Virus record (IMG/VR): IMGVR_UViG_3300025770_000012
Span: 1-64,000 of that record
Origin: a virus
Length of the DNA stretch: 64,000 nt
Reading direction: 5' to 3' (one strand)
Position 1 is the first letter of the stretch. Each line of letters opens with the position of its first letter. The position numbers and the translations under genes are program-made. The notes under the pieces were generated by a model, which was given only the letters and a program-made list of their open reading frames with translations, did no database searches and had not been told where the DNA came from. This document shows, one piece after another, positions 15,265 through 23,344 of the stretch.

Positions 15265-16402
15265 ATATTTACGAGAGAAGACTGGGTATGTAAAAAAAGG
15301 CTCCGTATGGTTAGCTGATAAGCTAGGTATTTCGGAAGATCTTGCTGCAGATTGCAAACAGACTGTGTCTTCCGAGCTACGAAAAACAGCAAGAGATTCT
15401 TTTATAGAGTTTACAAATGAAAACGTAAATGAGATTGACGATACTGGGTTTAACAACCACTTAAACAGTATTGGATTGAAATTAGAAGATGTCAAGTCAG
15501 TTAAGTTTTGGCAAACAAGTTCTGGGGAATCCAGATACTCTGTAGTACCTAGAACTCAATGGCATGAGTTAGAGTCTGATAAAGCTGTGTTCTTAGAATC
15601 AGTAAAACAAAAATCCCGTAAGATAGATCGTCATGTATATGAAGTAAAGACAGACCCTTGTTTAGGAGTTCTATCTCTGCCGGACATACACTATGGTAAG
15701 ATTACAGGAGAAGGCATGAACGCTGTAGAAAAAGATTTCTTAAAGGCAGTTGTAAGCCTATGGAATAAAGCAGAAGGTGCTAACATAGAACGTTTACTCA
15801 TGCCTATTGGAAACGACGGTATGAATTCAGAGGGTCTTAGACAGACTACGACGAAAGGCACACCACAAGATGATTACATGGGTTGGAGAGAATCTTTTAG
15901 AGGCTATTGGCATCTAATGGATACTGCTCTAATGTGGTTATCTGAACGTGTACCTGTTGACGTAGTTATTGTCCAAGGTAATCATGATTTTGAACGAATG
16001 TTTTATGTTGGAGAATTGCTAGAAGCTAGATACCACAATAATGCGAATATTAACGTAAACAATTCCTTGGAAGAAAGAAAATATTACCAGTACGGTAAGA
16101 ATATGTTTTTAAACTTCCATGGGGACAAAGTAAAGAAGAATAATATTCCTTTGCTTATGGCTACAGAACAACCAATTATGTGGAGTGAGTGTAAATACAG
16201 AGAGGCTTTCATGGGACACATTCACAAAGAACTTGTGGATGAGATTATGGGGACTAAACTGAGGTTTATACCTAGTATATGTGGAAATGATGAGTGGCAT
16301 AAAGGGAAAGCCTATGTAGGTACCCAGAGAGTAGCTCAGATACACATGTATAATAAAGACAGGGGTTATGAAGGCATGTTCCAAACAAACCCTGCAGAAT
16401 GA
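15242..16402 (+). CDS. Metallophosphoesterase (SbcD/Mre11-like) with N-terminal HTH
   Basis: 386 residues. All calcineurin-type motifs are present: PDIHYG (D148, H150), GNDG (190-193), GNHDF (246-250), HGD (293-295) and GHIH (325-328), so it should be an active two-metal phosphoesterase, probably a nuclease. The first 40 residues (EDVLKYLREKTGYVKKGS, WLADKLGIS) look like a helix-turn-helix that could place it on DNA. It overlaps the primase gene and the next endonuclease gene, so all three are co-expressed. No SbcC-like partner is visible. The leader contains AACATTTTAAAACACC. Confidence 0.85.
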   Translation: MNKEDVLKYLREKTGYVKKGSVWLADKLGISEDLAADCKQTVSSELRKTARDSFIEFTNENVNEIDDTGFNNHLNSIGLKLEDVKSVKFWQTSSGESRYSVVPRTQWHELESDKAVFLESVKQKSRKIDRHVYEVKTDPCLGVLSLPDIHYGKITGEGMNAVEKDFLKAVVSLWNKAEGANIERLLMPIGNDGMNSEGLRQTTTKGTPQDDYMGWRESFRGYWHLMDTALMWLSERVPVDVVIVQGNHDFERMFYVGELLEARYHNNANINVNNSLEERKYYQYGKNMFLNFHGDKVKKNNIPLLMATEQPIMWSECKYREAFMGHIHKELVDEIMGTKLRFIPSICGNDEWHKGKAYVGTQRVAQIHMYNKDRGYEGMFQTNPAE

Positions 16403-16833
16403 GTTGGAAAAGAAAAGGAAAACGAAAAGTAAAGAACGTTAAGAAAACAAGTTATGATGGGATCATATTCCAATCTCAGCTTGAGGCGCACATGTATAAA
16501 ATCTTACACAAAAAGAATATAGATGTTGAGTATGAAAAACATGTCTTTACCATCTTTGATGCTTTAGTATACCCACAAGCATGTTATGAGGGAACAAAAA
16601 GGAAGCTGTATAATAAAGGGTCTAAAGTCAGACCTATTACTTATACACCGGATTTTGTAGATCCCCACGGCAAGTGGATAATAGAGACTAAAGGATACGC
16701 GAACGAATCTTTTCCATTAAGGTGGAAATTATTTAAACAGCATTTAAAAAGCAAAGGATTGCCCTATGTTCTTTTCATGCCTAGAAACAAAATACAATGC
16801 GAAGAAGTATTAGACTTAATTAAACAATTATAA
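16399..16833 (+). CDS. PD-(D/E)xK endonuclease, T7 endonuclease I / Holliday-junction-type
   Basis: 144 residues with a basic N terminus (SWKRKGKRKVKNVKK). A catalytic Glu in QLE (about residue 29), PDF (84-86) and ETKG (96-99) make the nuclease core, and RWKLFKQHL follows as the usual helix. The arrangement fits the DUF1064/endonuclease-I type that cuts branched DNA. It overlaps the metallophosphoesterase gene by four bases (ATGA). It probably resolves branched recombination intermediates before packaging. Confidence 0.85.
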   Translation: MSWKRKGKRKVKNVKKTSYDGIIFQSQLEAHMYKILHKKNIDVEYEKHVFTIFDALVYPQACYEGTKRKLYNKGSKVRPITYTPDFVDPHGKWIIETKGYANESFPLRWKLFKQHLKSKGLPYVLFMPRNKIQCEEVLDLIKQL

Positions 16834-16834
16834 A

Positions 16835-17995
16835 ATGAAACATAACGAGCAACTCGCTCGAATTTCAAAATCTCTAATCTTTAAAGAGCCCTTTTACGGG
16901 CTCTTTTTGGTTGGATTAAAAAAGAAATTCACTAAGGGCGTACCAACCGCAGGTGTTGCTAAACACAACATCGGCATACAACTTTACATAAACCCTACTT
17001 TTTTTGAAGGTTTAAGTGAAGCACACCAATTAGGATTATTAAAACATGAGTTACTTCATGTATCCTTTGGTCACATGACGTTAAGAGACTTGTACCCAGA
17101 CCATAAGCTATTTAATATAGCCGCAGACTTAGAAATAAATCAATACATAGATAAGGAAAACTTGCCTGAAGGGGGGATGGTTCTGAGTATGTTCCCTGAG
17201 CTGCACCTTCCACATAGAGCGGGAACTAAAGTTTACTATGACCTACTATCTGAGGGGCATAAGAACAAAACCTGCCCTGCGCTAGAAGAAATGATGGCAT
17301 GCAACGGTGGAGGAGAAGAGGACATCCATGCTACATGGGAAGAATTCGATTCTTTAGACGAAGCTGAGAAAAAGCTGATACAAAAACAAGTAGAACATCA
17401 GCTTAAAGAGACCGCAGATGTTATAACAAAGAAACAAGGGAGTATACCTGGAGAGTTAGCAGAGATTATATCTCGCTTATTAAACCCAGAACCCCCGAAG
17501 TTCAATTGGAAAGCATATCTACGAAGATTTGTTGGAAGCTCTAGTATAGTCTATACAAAAAAACTAAGACGTAAAGACAATAAGAGGTATTCAGCTAACC
17601 CGGGACTTAAAATAAAAGTTAAAAATCACATCCTGGTAGGAGTTGATACATCCGGATCTGTCAGCACAGATGAGCTAATAGAATTTATGCATGAGTTAAG
17701 TCATATGAGTAAAACTGGACATAAAATCACAGTTGCACAATGCGATACTCAATTAGTTAGCGTTGCAGAATTCGATCCAAAAAAAGATTGGGATATTAAA
17801 GGCCGTGGTGGCACTAGTTTTCAACCTGTAGTAGATCATTATAACGAAAAAGATAAGCAGTATACAGCGCTTATATATTTAACAGATGGTGAAGCTTATC
17901 CACCAGAAGACTGCCCAAAAAATACATTATGGGTACACAGTTCACAAAGCAGCATAAACGACAACCTTCCGGGGTTAAAAATTAAATTAAATTAA
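16835..17995 (+). CDS. VWA domain protein with metallopeptidase-like N-terminal domain
   Basis: 386 residues. The N-terminal domain has HELLHVSFGH (71-80), a zinc-binding HExxHxxxxH, then NIAADLEIN as in the DUF2201 family. A linker leads to a VWA domain starting at VGVDTSGSVSTDE (DTSGS MIDAS, 271-275), then GRGGTSFQPV and TDGEA. Proteins of this kind pair with MoxR-type AAA+ ATPases, and the next gene is such an ATPase, 11 bases away. Whether the peptidase site is active is unknown. An intrinsic-terminator-like hairpin lies within codons 17-25. Confidence 0.88.
   Translation: MKHNEQLARISKSLIFKEPFYGLFLVGLKKKFTKGVPTAGVAKHNIGIQLYINPTFFEGLSEAHQLGLLKHELLHVSFGHMTLRDLYPDHKLFNIAADLEINQYIDKENLPEGGMVLSMFPELHLPHRAGTKVYYDLLSEGHKNKTCPALEEMMACNGGGEEDIHATWEEFDSLDEAEKKLIQKQVEHQLKETADVITKKQGSIPGELAEIISRLLNPEPPKFNWKAYLRRFVGSSSIVYTKKLRRKDNKRYSANPGLKIKVKNHILVGVDTSGSVSTDELIEFMHELSHMSKTGHKITVAQCDTQLVSVAEFDPKKDWDIKGRGGTSFQPVVDHYNEKDKQYTALIYLTDGEAYPPEDCPKNTLWVHSSQSSINDNLPGLKIKLN
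16883..16908 (+). terminator. Terminator-like hairpin inside the VWA/peptidase gene
   Basis: AAAGAGCCC and GGGCTCTTT form a perfect 9-bp stem with a 6-base loop, and the T-run TTTTT spans its end. It lies 48 bases after the ATG and codes for KEPFYGLFL, which may itself be conserved, so the DNA symmetry could be partly forced by the protein. It may act as an attenuator. Confidence 0.45.
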
Positions 17996-18006
17996 AAGTA
18001 GAAAAC

Positions 18007-19188
18007 ATGGCAGAAGTCAATTTAAACATTGATGAGTTACGTACATTCGTAACTCACATAATCAACAACAACAGAGCTTTACAACAAGATGGGAAAAAAC
18101 CAGTAGCTGTAGAAGTCATAGGAGAATCAGGTATTGGTAAAACTACCAGCATCATGGACCTAGCACAGGATCAGGGCCTAGACTTTGTTAAGCTCAATCT
18201 AGCTCAAATTGAAGAATTAGGTGATTTGGTAGGATTCCCTATCAAGCAATTTCAAATGTACACAGAAAAAGACGGCAAGAAAGTCGGCAAATGGGTAGAT
18301 GAAGTTGCAGTTAGTGACCACTCTTCTCTAGGGTTTAAAACCACAGGTAAAAGTAAAATGGGATACGCAGCTCCTGAATGGATTGCAGACAAGAAACAAG
18401 GAGGTATACTTCTTCTTGATGATTGGAACAGAGCAGACGTTAGATTTATACAAGCGTGCATGGAATTAATTGATAGACAGCAATACATTTCTTGGACCTT
18501 GCCTAAAGACTGGCACATAATCCTTACAGCTAACCCGGACACGGGAGATTACATGGTAAACTCTGTGGATTCAGCTCAAAAAACTCGTTACGTTACCGCA
18601 AACTTAAAGTTTGACATGGATGTATGGGGACGTTGGGCAGAAGCGGAAGAAATAGATACTAGATGTATCAATTTCATGCTACTTAATCCAGAGTTAGTTA
18701 GTCAAAGTACCAATGCTAGATCCATTTCTACATTTTTTAATGCCATTTCTAGTATACCATCTTTTGAGGACCAATTACCTCTTATACAGATGATTGGAGA
18801 GGGCTCTGTGGGGATAGAGTTTGCAAGTATGTTTACTACTTTCATTAATAACAAGCTTGATAAACTAGTGACACCTAAAGAGCTTCTCTTAGGTGAGGAT
18901 GATAAAGCTACTATGAGTAAATTAAGAGTGTGTGTAGGAGCTAACGAAGAGTACAGAGCAGATATTGCTAGTATTCTTGCTACACGATTGGCTAACTACT
19001 CCGTTGTGTATTCAAAAGACAACACTATAAGCTCTAAAATAACAGATCGACTAATAACTCTTTGTACTAAAGAGTACTTTACAGACGATCTTAAGTATCT
19101 AATGGTTAGAACTATATTTAATGGTAATAAGCAAAAATTTAACAAAATGATGATGAATGCGGAAATCATCAAAATGACAATTAAGTAA
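18007..19188 (+). CDS. MoxR-type AAA+ ATPase paired with the VWA protein
   Basis: 393 residues. Walker A is GESGIGKT (39-46), Walker B is ILLLDDWNRA (134-143), followed by sensor-1 in IILTANP and a NARSISTFF stretch in the lid. The GGILLLDDWNRAD line with DDWNRA in place of DE is typical of this MoxR subgroup. With the preceding VWA/peptidase it should make an ATP-driven remodelling or peptidase machine. It is the second AAA+/partner set of this genome. Confidence 0.88.
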   Translation: MAEVNLNIDELRTFVTHIINNNRALQQDGKKPVAVEVIGESGIGKTTSIMDLAQDQGLDFVKLNLAQIEELGDLVGFPIKQFQMYTEKDGKKVGKWVDEVAVSDHSSLGFKTTGKSKMGYAAPEWIADKKQGGILLLDDWNRADVRFIQACMELIDRQQYISWTLPKDWHIILTANPDTGDYMVNSVDSAQKTRYVTANLKFDMDVWGRWAEAEEIDTRCINFMLLNPELVSQSTNARSISTFFNAISSIPSFEDQLPLIQMIGEGSVGIEFASMFTTFINNKLDKLVTPKELLLGEDDKATMSKLRVCVGANEEYRADIASILATRLANYSVVYSKDNTISSKITDRLITLCTKEYFTDDLKYLMVRTIFNGNKQKFNKMMMNAEIIKMTIK

Positions 19189-19190
19189 TC

Positions 19191-20219
19191 ATGGCAACAA
19201 AAACAGTATTCCAGCCTTATAGGCCAGAAGCTGTTACTGCTCTGGGAATCACTGACGATCGGTACTATGGAATACCGATCGCCAGTGGTAACAGGGTTGA
19301 AACAGTTTTAATAACAGAATCAGAGTCTACGTACAACAAGTTAAGAGAAACTCTATCTACAGAAACAACTTCACAGTTGTCTTCTTTAAAGAGAGCTTTT
19401 ATTTTACCTTTATGTAACATATCTCAAGATAGAATAAAAGCAGCTCTTAAAGAACATAACATAACAGTAACTAATGATTATGAATTAGCAGATTGTATTA
19501 TAACCCACGAAGGATTTCATAGAAGACTTCAATCGGGGGAGAGTATACCATCCACAGCTTGTTTACTGCATCTAAGTAACTATTATACTAATGTTACTTT
19601 AACTACTGGTATATCACTATACCACGCTGAAACAGGAAACGATGTCTTTTTGGATGACAAATGTGCACCTGGAAACTCTAGGTGGAGAATCGCTACACTT
19701 AGCGCCCCTTATGATTGCTATGCTATCTCAGGATTAGCTATAGAGCTAGAAGAAAAAATACAAAACAACGAATTACAAGTAGTCTCAGTAGAGGCTGTTT
19801 TACAGTCGTCCGCTAACATAACTGACCTAACTGAAGAGTTAATAGAGAGTTTGGAAAGTATGCTAAATTCTCATGACGCAGAAAACTTGGCAGTAGTTTC
19901 ATCGATTTTACCCACGATAGAGGCTACTAAGTTTCCCTGGTTAATGTATAAACTAGCACAGACAATAGGGCACAGTGAAGGCAGATTTTCTAGACAAAAA
20001 GATGTGCTGTACTGGTGGGTCAAATCTGAGATTTCACGGTTATACGTTTGCAGTGCGGAAGAGGCTATTCAATTCTTTGAAGAAAGGGGTCTTCTAGATA
20101 AGCATACCTTTAGAATGCTTGAACCTATCTGTAGAAAGCAGATAGATATTTACAATAGAAGCCTATACACGTTTACCGTACAAGTAAAGCCTGAGTATAG
20201 ACACTTATTAACAGATTAA
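19191..20219 (+). CDS. Unknown phage protein, likely paralogue of the 20230 gene
   Basis: 342 residues, two bases after the AAA+ gene. Not recognised. The first part carries ITVTNDYELADCIITHEGF, which matches IKITRKKEEADLHVTSEKI of the next protein, and SMLNSHDAENLAVVSSILP matches TMLTSTDKDNSTLALSMMA, both in the same order. The C-terminal half is helical. Its place in line with the VWA/AAA+ pair suggests it could be a partner or substrate of that machine, but nothing in the sequence proves it. Confidence 0.7.
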   Translation: MATKTVFQPYRPEAVTALGITDDRYYGIPIASGNRVETVLITESESTYNKLRETLSTETTSQLSSLKRAFILPLCNISQDRIKAALKEHNITVTNDYELADCIITHEGFHRRLQSGESIPSTACLLHLSNYYTNVTLTTGISLYHAETGNDVFLDDKCAPGNSRWRIATLSAPYDCYAISGLAIELEEKIQNNELQVVSVEAVLQSSANITDLTEELIESLESMLNSHDAENLAVVSSILPTIEATKFPWLMYKLAQTIGHSEGRFSRQKDVLYWWVKSEISRLYVCSAEEAIQFFEERGLLDKHTFRMLEPICRKQIDIYNRSLYTFTVQVKPEYRHLLTD

Positions 20220-20229
20220 TAAATTAATA

Positions 20230-21363
20230 ATGATAGTTCATACACTAAAAACAGGACAGCAGAAAAACACCATTGATGTTTCAGGCAAGTGTTTCCTTTT
20301 GGAAGGCCAAACTTCATGGGGGGAACTTCCTACACAAATACGTGATATTATAGATAACACAATTAAAACCATAAACTTTAAACACATTGATAAAATATAT
20401 AGATACCCTAACATAGATCTGTCAAGAGATAAAATGGGTTTTTTAAAAAAAAAACATAATATTAAAATCACGCGTAAAAAAGAAGAAGCAGATCTACATG
20501 TAACCTCTGAAAAGATAATATCTGACTTGTATGTTACTAGATGGGGAGCCTATTTCATAGATAAACTTTCATTTCTAGAAGTTTTTGAAGCGAACCATGA
20601 AGTACAAATGCCTGACTGTATGCTTGAAATTCTAAATGCATTAAAAGATACAGATGGATTTTTAATATCTTCAGGATACGGATTTAAGAAGAGACTATCG
20701 AATCATCATAATAACCAAGAGCCAAGCGACCTGTTTATACAGGCTCTTTTAGACCGATGTTCAACGGGCGATAAAAGGGTTCATGGTGGTGGGCTATCAT
20801 ATCAAGTTATAGATACAAATAAGCTAGCGGATTATGAAAGTCTAATAGCTAATAAAAGTAAGGTGATGTTAGATGTAGATCTAAATGAACACACTGGATC
20901 AGACTCTATTACTATAGATAAGAAACAGTATGCTTCTTTAGAGACTATGTTGACTTCTACAGATAAAGATAATTCAACATTGGCACTGTCTATGATGGCC
21001 CATTGCAATCTTGCAAAATCTAAGACTATGTTAGCATTTTTATTTTTTCATTATGGAGATCTTATGAAATCAATGCCAGGTTGGAATCAAGTAGCCTTTA
21101 AGACGCTAAGAAAACGGTATTCTAAATATTGGCATTTATCGAATAGCTACCATTATAATGTCCCAGCCAAGTACGAGAACTTTGTTAGTCTTCTTATAGA
21201 AGATGGGGCCTATACTAAAGAAGCTGAAAAAAATATACTAGATTTAGTATTTGATACTGCAATCTTACAGAACAACATTGGTAAAACCAATAGTTTGTTT
21301 AGTTTACAGAGAAAAGACCTGAAAATGAACACTAAAAAATTAACACAAATAACCAGCAAGTAA
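20230..21363 (+). CDS. Unknown phage protein, likely paralogue of the 19191 gene
   Basis: 377 residues. It shares two ordered sequence blocks with the preceding protein (the EAD-containing strand near residue 85 and the TMLTSTDKDN-SMM helix near 240), suggesting tandem duplication followed by strong divergence. No catalytic residues are evident; a His/Asn-rich NHHNNQEP loop lies near 160. A terminator follows, ending the operon that began upstream. Confidence 0.7.
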   Translation: MIVHTLKTGQQKNTIDVSGKCFLLEGQTSWGELPTQIRDIIDNTIKTINFKHIDKIYRYPNIDLSRDKMGFLKKKHNIKITRKKEEADLHVTSEKIISDLYVTRWGAYFIDKLSFLEVFEANHEVQMPDCMLEILNALKDTDGFLISSGYGFKKRLSNHHNNQEPSDLFIQALLDRCSTGDKRVHGGGLSYQVIDTNKLADYESLIANKSKVMLDVDLNEHTGSDSITIDKKQYASLETMLTSTDKDNSTLALSMMAHCNLAKSKTMLAFLFFHYGDLMKSMPGWNQVAFKTLRKRYSKYWHLSNSYHYNVPAKYENFVSLLIEDGAYTKEAEKNILDLVFDTAILQNNIGKTNSLFSLQRKDLKMNTKKLTQITSK

Positions 21364-21403
21364 GCTGTTTGTTAGTTGATTGATAAATAGTGTTTAGATG
21401 AGG

Positions 21404-21439
21404 AGTGCCGAGGAAGAGTAATCCTTCTCGGCACTTTAT
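21404..21439 (+). terminator. Intrinsic terminator
   Basis: AGTGCCGAG (21404-21412) and CTCGGCACT (21427-21435) form a perfect 9-bp stem with inner partial pairing, followed by TT. Confidence 0.75.
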
Positions 21440-21461
21440 TAACAAATAAAAATAACTTAAT

Positions 21462-22226
21462 ATGGAAAAAGAAAACACAGAGCCAGTGGTTCTAATAGAC
21501 GGAGATAGTCTTCTCTACTTTGAGATGGGGAAGAACACCTTAGAAGAAGCCTTACTTGGCATCGACGAAAGGATTATGAATATGTTAGACGCAGGAAAAA
21601 CAAAACGATACGCCGGATTCCTAACAATAGGAAAATGTTTTAGGTACAAAGAAGCAAAAACACGTATATACAAAGGCAATAGAAAACGAGGAAGCAAACC
21701 AATCATATTTTACGCACTAGCAGAATATTTAAAACAACATTGGCAATTCACATATGTGTCAGCTTTAGAAGCAGATGACTTAGTAGCTATTTATAGCGCA
21801 GAGTATCCTGCGGCACTGATATGTAGCCCAGACAAAGATGTTCTACATCAAGTGGAGGCATCGCATTACAATTATAGAACCAGCAAATACATAACAACTA
21901 CTACGAAGCAGAGTGATACTTTCTTATGGAAACAGATGCTAATGGGAGATTCAACTGATGGAATAGTTGGGATCCCCAAATTAGGTGTAAAAACAGCAGA
22001 TAAGATGCTAGACCCCTTGAAAACAAAGGATATGCCAACTTTTGTGCTAAACAAATACATCGAAACCTTTGGAATTCACGAAGGAATTAGTAAATTTGGA
22101 GAAACCTTTAAACTTGTTTATATCTTAAGATCTCGTAAAGAAGCCTTACTAGAAACAGGAATAGAGTTAGACGATTTAGTCATTAACAAGGTAGAAACAG
22201 CAGAATCCGACGAATTATGGGCGTAA
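21462..22226 (+). CDS. FEN-type 5'-3' exonuclease / RNase H-like nuclease
   Basis: 254 residues. The metal-binding residues of the T4 RNase H/T5 flap-nuclease family are seen: LIDGDSLLYF (DGD 13-15), YKGNRK (70-75), EADDLVA (103-109), SPDKDV (122-127), then GDSTDGIVGIPKLGVKTA, the helix-hairpin-helix-like DNA-binding part. It should remove RNA primers and flaps during lagging-strand synthesis, filling the role missing from the family A polymerase, which has no 5'-nuclease domain. Confidence 0.9.
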   Translation: MEKENTEPVVLIDGDSLLYFEMGKNTLEEALLGIDERIMNMLDAGKTKRYAGFLTIGKCFRYKEAKTRIYKGNRKRGSKPIIFYALAEYLKQHWQFTYVSALEADDLVAIYSAEYPAALICSPDKDVLHQVEASHYNYRTSKYITTTTKQSDTFLWKQMLMGDSTDGIVGIPKLGVKTADKMLDPLKTKDMPTFVLNKYIETFGIHEGISKFGETFKLVYILRSRKEALLETGIELDDLVINKVETAESDELWA

Positions 22227-22975
22227 AATGTGATCAATTAGTATTTACACCTATCTCTCCTCTAACTTTTAGAGTGAGCGGTGGGACTAAGATATTAGAA
22301 TCACACACCCTTAACAATCTCATACAATCTGTGGAGGGCCCTGAAACGCATATACCTTTAGGAATCACATATATTGTAAAAAAACTGCGGTATAAAGTTA
22401 ATATCATTGAAGAAAGATGGACTCAAAATATTTTAGCCTACGATTTTACTACGGCGAAGAGAACAAAGTCTTCTATCTTCATGTTACCTATATTCGGAGC
22501 AAGCAGGAGTCTCTACTTATGGAGTCAACTGTTTATGAACTGCTTCATTGGAGAAGAAGATGGGACACCTGTTATTCAATTGCTGTATAGAGATTCAGCA
22601 GACCCGTTATTTATAGATTTTGAAAACGCCTTAAATCAATTTAGAACATTTAAACGACAAGAACGACCAGCTAAAGATTTTGTATTGTACACCTTTGCCA
22701 TACCAAAAAGACATTTAAAAACATACGACCATTTTAAAAACGGAGAATATTCAAAGCTGACCTTAACATATAAACATGCTATTTTAGATTTTCATGGGTA
22801 TGAAGTAGACAGTCTAATTGGACAAGTTCTATTTAAAACACCTACCCGTAAAAAAGCATTAGAGCAAAAAATAGGAATACTTCTACCTGAAGATTCTGAG
22901 TTACTAAGCATAATCAACTTAAAAGACGAAATATTCAACCCAAAAACATACTTCAATGAGCAACGACTACGATGA
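22217..22975 (+). CDS. Unknown conserved-type phage protein
   Basis: 252 residues, overlapping the FEN nuclease gene by 10 bases. Beta-rich N terminus (LVFTPISPLTFRVSGG), a middle with FMLPIFGASRSLYLW and aromatic residues, and a C-terminal basic helix (TPTRKKALEQK). No catalytic motif that I recognise. Coupling to the FEN nuclease gene and to the next gene points to DNA or nucleotide metabolism. Confidence 0.65.
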   Translation: MGVKCDQLVFTPISPLTFRVSGGTKILESHTLNNLIQSVEGPETHIPLGITYIVKKLRYKVNIIEERWTQNILAYDFTTAKRTKSSIFMLPIFGASRSLYLWSQLFMNCFIGEEDGTPVIQLLYRDSADPLFIDFENALNQFRTFKRQERPAKDFVLYTFAIPKRHLKTYDHFKNGEYSKLTLTYKHAILDFHGYEVDSLIGQVLFKTPTRKKALEQKIGILLPEDSELLSIINLKDEIFNPKTYFNEQRLR

Positions 22976-23270
22976 CGAATTACTAAAAGCCGGATATTAT
23001 TCTACTGACACAGCAGAATCCCCATTCGAGCGAGACGTGGACCAAATAGCTACACACATTACAAATATATTAAAAACCAAAAACAAAGCATATGGTAATA
23101 GTGCACTAGAACCTTGCAATATATTCAGTCAACTGGATGCTAAGGAGTCTATATGTGCTAGACTAGATGACAAACTAATGAGGATTAAAAACAAAGGCAT
23201 CACTGATGCAACTGAAGATACAGTAGATGATCTCATCGGGTATCTGTTTTTATTAAAAATGTCTATGTAA
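22956..23270 (+). CDS. Nucleotide-modification-associated (DUF1599-like) small protein
   Basis: 104 residues. The stretch KNKAYGNSALEP, IFSQLDAKESICARLDDKL and EDTVDDLIGYLFLL matches the pattern of the phage DUF1599/Nmad1-type family, which is linked by gene neighbourhood to nucleotide or base modification; the acidic helices resemble all-alpha nucleotide pyrophosphohydrolases. Its exact reaction is not established. It ends the + strand block, overlaps the gene before it by 20 bases, and is followed by a two-way terminator. No thymidylate synthase or base-modifying enzyme is visible in the window. Confidence 0.75.
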   Translation: MSNDYDDELLKAGYYSTDTAESPFERDVDQIATHITNILKTKNKAYGNSALEPCNIFSQLDAKESICARLDDKLMRIKNKGITDATEDTVDDLIGYLFLLKMSM

Positions 23271-23272
23271 GT

Positions 23273-23299
23273 AAAAGGGGGGCTAATGCCTCCCTTTTT
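23273..23299. terminator. Bidirectional terminator between the two gene blocks
   Basis: AAAAGGGG-GGC and GCC-TCCCTTTTT form a strong stem with a TAAT loop, A-rich on the left and T-rich on the right, so it can stop transcription from both the + strand early block and the minus-strand virion block. A second T-run follows near 23325. Confidence 0.8.
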
Positions 23300-23344
23300 A
23301 CTTTACCAACTTAGGTACCCCCTTTTTTCCTGTGTAGCCGTCTT

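Noticed and set aside
17889-17897. TTATCCACC, one base off a DnaA box
   Set aside because: A single near-match inside the coding sequence of the VWA gene; no cluster around it.
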